Source: UBA11512 sp964623895 (GTDB lineage: Bacteria > Bacillota > Clostridia > Oscillospirales > CAG-272). Taken from it: a stretch of DNA of 44,485 nucleotides. The stretch is taken from contig CAZUWA010000010.1 of the NCBI GenBank assembly GCA_964623895.1, positions 1 through 44,485 of the forward strand, given 5' to 3'. The notes below the pieces were generated by a model that saw only the letters and a list, made by a program, of their open reading frames with translations, had not been told where the DNA came from and searched no databases. Below, in pieces: positions 42,017 through 44,485 of the stretch. Numbering within the stretch: position 1 is the stretch's first letter; each line of letters begins with the position of its first letter. Both the position numbers and the translations under genes were made by a program.

Positions 42017-42757
42017 TCAATATAACTGTTGGGAAGCGGTTTCGGCGGCGACCTTCTTTTTGTATTCAAGGAGTTGTTCCACTGAATCGAATATCATTTG
42101 GCTAGCCATATCTACGGCAACCGTGCCGCTGAGCGCGTCGTGAATGAGATAATTGTTTCTGGTGGCGATGATTAGAATCAATTCGAAGATCGGAATCAAA
42201 AGAAATACCGCGATCATGACCCATGATGCCATTCCGAAGTAAAACATGATTGCGATCAAAAGAGGGATCATCGTTTCTATTGCAAACTTTCCGACGAATG
42301 TGCGGATGAATAACTGCATTGGGGAAACTGCTACGGAATCAATACGCACCACGGCGATTCCGAAGATCTTTTTGCCCACTGTCATTCCGTTTTTAAGAAG
42401 TAACGGAACAACAAATTCCAAGACGGCATAGGAGAGGAAGATTCCGATAGAAGTAATGGTGACTGTCAGACTTAGGATCATTTCGAGAAGCCAGACTGCT
42501 TCCTTGTCTTTTTTCATTTCTTCGTCTTTTTGTTGCTCAATTTGCTGTCTTTCTTCCTCGTTTGCATCCTCCGGAATGGGGTGCAATTCCTCATAATAAG
42601 TGTACTTATCTGCCATTCGTCTTGCCAAATCATCGTAGCCGGTGATCTCTGCGGCGGCAAACATGAAGCCGGCGGCAAGGACTGCCAACAAGATAATATC
42701 AAGTAAAAAGGCAGAAGCCCTTTTCAAAATGCTCGCTTTTTGCAAATCGTAGATCAT
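42017..42757 (-). CDS. RDD-family membrane protein
   Basis: This 246-residue protein has the RDD N-terminal motif KRASAFLLDIILLAV and four to five hydrophobic helices, separated by an acidic, charged loop (about residues 48-85, EDANEEERQQIEQQKDEEMK). RDD proteins are poorly understood. Some affect ion or osmotic homeostasis. It is the first gene after the TTGACA/TATAAT promoter and precedes the ABC ATPase by 57 bases on the same strand. A strong GGGAGGC site lies before its ATG at 42757. Confidence 0.85.
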   Translation of the reverse strand: MIYDLQKASILKRASAFLLDIILLAVLAAGFMFAAAEITGYDDLARRMADKYTYYEELHPIPEDANEEERQQIEQQKDEEMKKDKEAVWLLEMILSLTVTITSIGIFLSYAVLEFVVPLLLKNGMTVGKKIFGIAVVRIDSVAVSPMQLFIRTFVGKFAIETMIPLLIAIMFYFGMASWVMIAVFLLIPIFELILIIATRNNYLIHDALSGTVAVDMASQMIFDSVEQLLEYKKKVAAETASQQLY

Positions 42758-42827
42758 GGCTCTGCCTCCCTATTATTTATATTATTTAATGACATCATGT
42801 GACATACTTCTACCTATATCACACACA

Positions 42828-42856
42828 ATTATAATCACAAAACCGTCACTTGTCAA
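42828..42856 (-). promoter_or_regulatory. Perfect consensus promoter of the RDD/ABC/nuclease operon
   Basis: On the minus strand, TTGACA (42856-42851), a 17-base spacer and TATAAT (42833-42828): both boxes fully match consensus. It is followed by a leader of about 70 bases before the RDD gene. Consensus strength suggests high expression or tight repression. Confidence 0.88.
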
Positions 42857-42944
42857 GGGTTAAAAACCACTCTCCCTTCAAAAACGACAAAATTTTATGT
42901 TTTTCACAAATCATTTCGAAATAGTTGGGGTAATGAGGCGAGAT

Positions 42945-44222
42945 TCACAGTGTGCGCGCGATCTGTTTAAGCTCCTTTAGATATAGTTCTTCCGTTGCGA
43001 ATGAGAGTTTGGTGACGACATTTTTTTGATTTAAAAAATAGCACCAGTAACTGTCATCCGGAACGGACACTTCCACACAGTCTCCTCGCTTCAGATAGTC
43101 GTATTCAATATGCAAGCATTCTAGTTCGAGCGGCTTTTTATGTAGCTTGAAAGGCTCTTTATAACAAGTTCCTTCGATAAAAGTCCCCTTTGTATTTTGG
43201 GTAAACTTTGCCGTTCCTTGTGCATAGAAAGTATTTCCACCCGGAATGGTCTCTAAGCGCACCTCGTCTTCAAAGAAATAACTGCCGTCCTCGATTTCTT
43301 TTTTGACACATTCCCGCTCCCATCTTGACCAGTCCGGAATATGCGAAAATATCGTTTTCCCGTCTGTTGCTTGGAGTTCACCATACTCGGTCATTCTCCA
43401 ACGTTTGTTGCACACGGTGCAGAACAATTCCGCGCCGGATGAATCGGTTTTGCCTTCCGAGAGACAGTGTGGACATTTATATAATAAGGAATGAAGTCCT
43501 TCCGCGCGCCTTGGATGATCAATTAGAATCCTGTTTTCCTTTTGCCAAGCAAAATCATCATATTGAAATGCTTTTTCAATGCGCTCAAAGATCTCGTTTT
43601 TGGATAGGGAAACAGCCTCTTCTTCGGTAAGGATCGGAAAAATTTCCGCCTCAGCGTAACTGCCTTTTTCAATCTTATTCCATTGGGGATGAGTTACAAA
43701 GTTCCCGTGAATGCGCAGGACGGCTACCGGAACTTTCATCATTTTTACAAGACCTCCCAAAGATCGCGGAAGAAAGGAAGTTGTGCCGTCCAAAGAATAC
43801 CGTGCCTCCGGAAAGAGCACAAAAACAGTTTTCAGGTCGTGGAGACAATATTTTATGTTGCGAATGAGCGAGAAATCTTGTACATATTTGCGCTTTCCCA
43901 AAACACCCAGTGCACGCATCAACGGCTCGGTGTAAGTTTCAAAGCCTTCGATCGTCATCACATTGTTCACCGGTTGAGGGTGGGTTGCTTTCAGCATAAA
44001 ATGAAAATCCACCATAGAGGAGTGAGTCACGAGCAGAATGTAAGGCTTTCCGTCAAGGTCTTCCATGTTGGTTCTGGTCAACTTTGCATTTCTCTTTTTT
44101 AAGTCGGGAAAAGAGATGAGATGTTTAGCGATATCAATTAAGAAACAAGGCTTTTGCGGCTTCTTATTGAAGTCGAAGTGTTTGACTTGCTCTTTTTTGA
44201 CCGGCTTTTTGACAATACGCAT
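42945..44222 (-). CDS. PlsC-like acyltransferase with an inserted zinc ribbon
   Basis: This 425-residue protein has a PlsC/LPLAT core: H67-S-S-M-V-D72 (H-x4-D catalytic motif) after ILLVTHSSMVDF, and FPEAR (137-141), the acyl-acceptor motif. Behind the core lies a CPHC...CTVC zinc ribbon (Cys250, 253, 268, 271) and a C-terminal domain (about 280-425) of unknown type. No membrane helix is evident. It may acylate lysophosphatidate or a different acceptor. The ATG at 44222 is chosen because GGAGG sits five bases before it. The TTG at 44234 is unlikely. It has its own promoter at 44259-44287. Confidence 0.75.
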   Translation of the reverse strand: MRIVKKPVKKEQVKHFDFNKKPQKPCFLIDIAKHLISFPDLKKRNAKLTRTNMEDLDGKPYILLVTHSSMVDFHFMLKATHPQPVNNVMTIEGFETYTEPLMRALGVLGKRKYVQDFSLIRNIKYCLHDLKTVFVLFPEARYSLDGTTSFLPRSLGGLVKMMKVPVAVLRIHGNFVTHPQWNKIEKGSYAEAEIFPILTEEEAVSLSKNEIFERIEKAFQYDDFAWQKENRILIDHPRRAEGLHSLLYKCPHCLSEGKTDSSGAELFCTVCNKRWRMTEYGELQATDGKTIFSHIPDWSRWERECVKKEIEDGSYFFEDEVRLETIPGGNTFYAQGTAKFTQNTKGTFIEGTCYKEPFKLHKKPLELECLHIEYDYLKRGDCVEVSVPDDSYWCYFLNQKNVVTKLSFATEELYLKELKQIARTL

Positions 44223-44485
44223 GATGTCCTCCAAAGCAGAATGTCAGTTGTTCGTTTCAGTATAGCATAATTTGATTCAAAAGGCAAGGGGATTTTAAAG
44301 ATAAGTAAGTGAAACGCTGTGCATCCATCTTACTATTTTACAGTTTCCTTCATTATTTATATATATTGATATACAAATGCCCTGCTCCTCGGCAATCTGT
44401 GGCACAAGGAAAAACAGTTAAATGAGTACCGAGAAAAAATATACGAAAAAAGCCGAAAAAATTTCAAAAAAGGTATTGACAAAAA
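44223..44485. other. Upstream region at the window end
   Basis: It contains the acyltransferase promoter (44259-44287, minus) and, at 44476-44481, a perfect plus-strand -35 box TTGACA whose -10 would lie beyond the window, so a plus-strand gene probably starts just outside. Nothing else is visible. Confidence 0.5.
44259..44287 (-). promoter_or_regulatory. Promoter of the acyltransferase gene
   Basis: On the minus strand, TTGCCT (44287-44282), a 17-base spacer and TATACT (44264-44259), about 37 bases upstream of the start. Confidence 0.7.

Overview
The window looks like a chromosomal piece of an uncultured low-to-medium-GC Gram-positive bacterium of the class Clostridia. The evidence is the Clostridia-style mra/mur/fts cluster with a PASTA-domain penicillin-binding protein and no ftsA, AGGAGG-type ribosome binding sites, textbook sigma-A promoters, U-tract terminators and lipoprotein signal peptides. 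A run of exactly 100 N at 24998-25097 marks a scaffold join, so the order of the two halves is only as good as the assembly. I see no rRNA, tRNA, CRISPR array, intact phage or insertion sequence.

Layout: 1-149 is the tail of an unknown gene, followed by a terminator. 606-4494 carries rimM, trmD, an O-antigen-ligase-like polytopic protein and two small membrane-anchored DUF4330-like proteins. 4571-7881 carries an HPr-like protein whose phosphorylatable His15 is Phe, then uvrC, rsmD and coaD. 8201-20004 is the division and cell wall cluster: mraZ, rsmH, an ftsL-like gene, a PASTA penicillin-binding protein, murE, mraY, ftsW, murG, ftsQ and ftsZ. murF, murD, murC, murB and ftsA are absent from it. 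20070-23382 holds an SDR oxidoreductase, a small convergent gene, a membrane-anchored protein with a degenerate LytM domain and a small lipoprotein. 23383-24244 contains decayed coding sequence and two terminators. An HprK-like kinase gene (minus strand) then abuts the assembly gap.

After the gap come birA, a small acidic membrane protein, coaE with a lytic transglycosylase gene, an M18 aminopeptidase, a trkA-trkH potassium uptake operon, a DUF11 repeat protein and a small secreted protein. From 42757 down to 34170 runs a probable seven-gene minus-strand operon: RDD membrane protein, MalK-type ATPase, two sugar-type permeases, a solute-binding lipoprotein, a lipoprotein with a staphylococcal-nuclease domain and OB-like domains, and a lipoprotein with three tandem ~150-residue repeats. 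It starts at a perfect TTGACA-17-TATAAT promoter and ends at a strong hairpin. The last gene is a PlsC-like acyltransferase with an inserted zinc ribbon.

The best candidate for an undescribed system is this operon: a surface nuclease and a repeat lipoprotein tied to a carbohydrate-type ABC importer, which suggests capture and import of extracellular nucleic-acid breakdown products. Other points of interest are the F15 HPr homologue, the reduced mur/fts cluster, the LytM domain without zinc ligands and the orphan HprK-like kinase.
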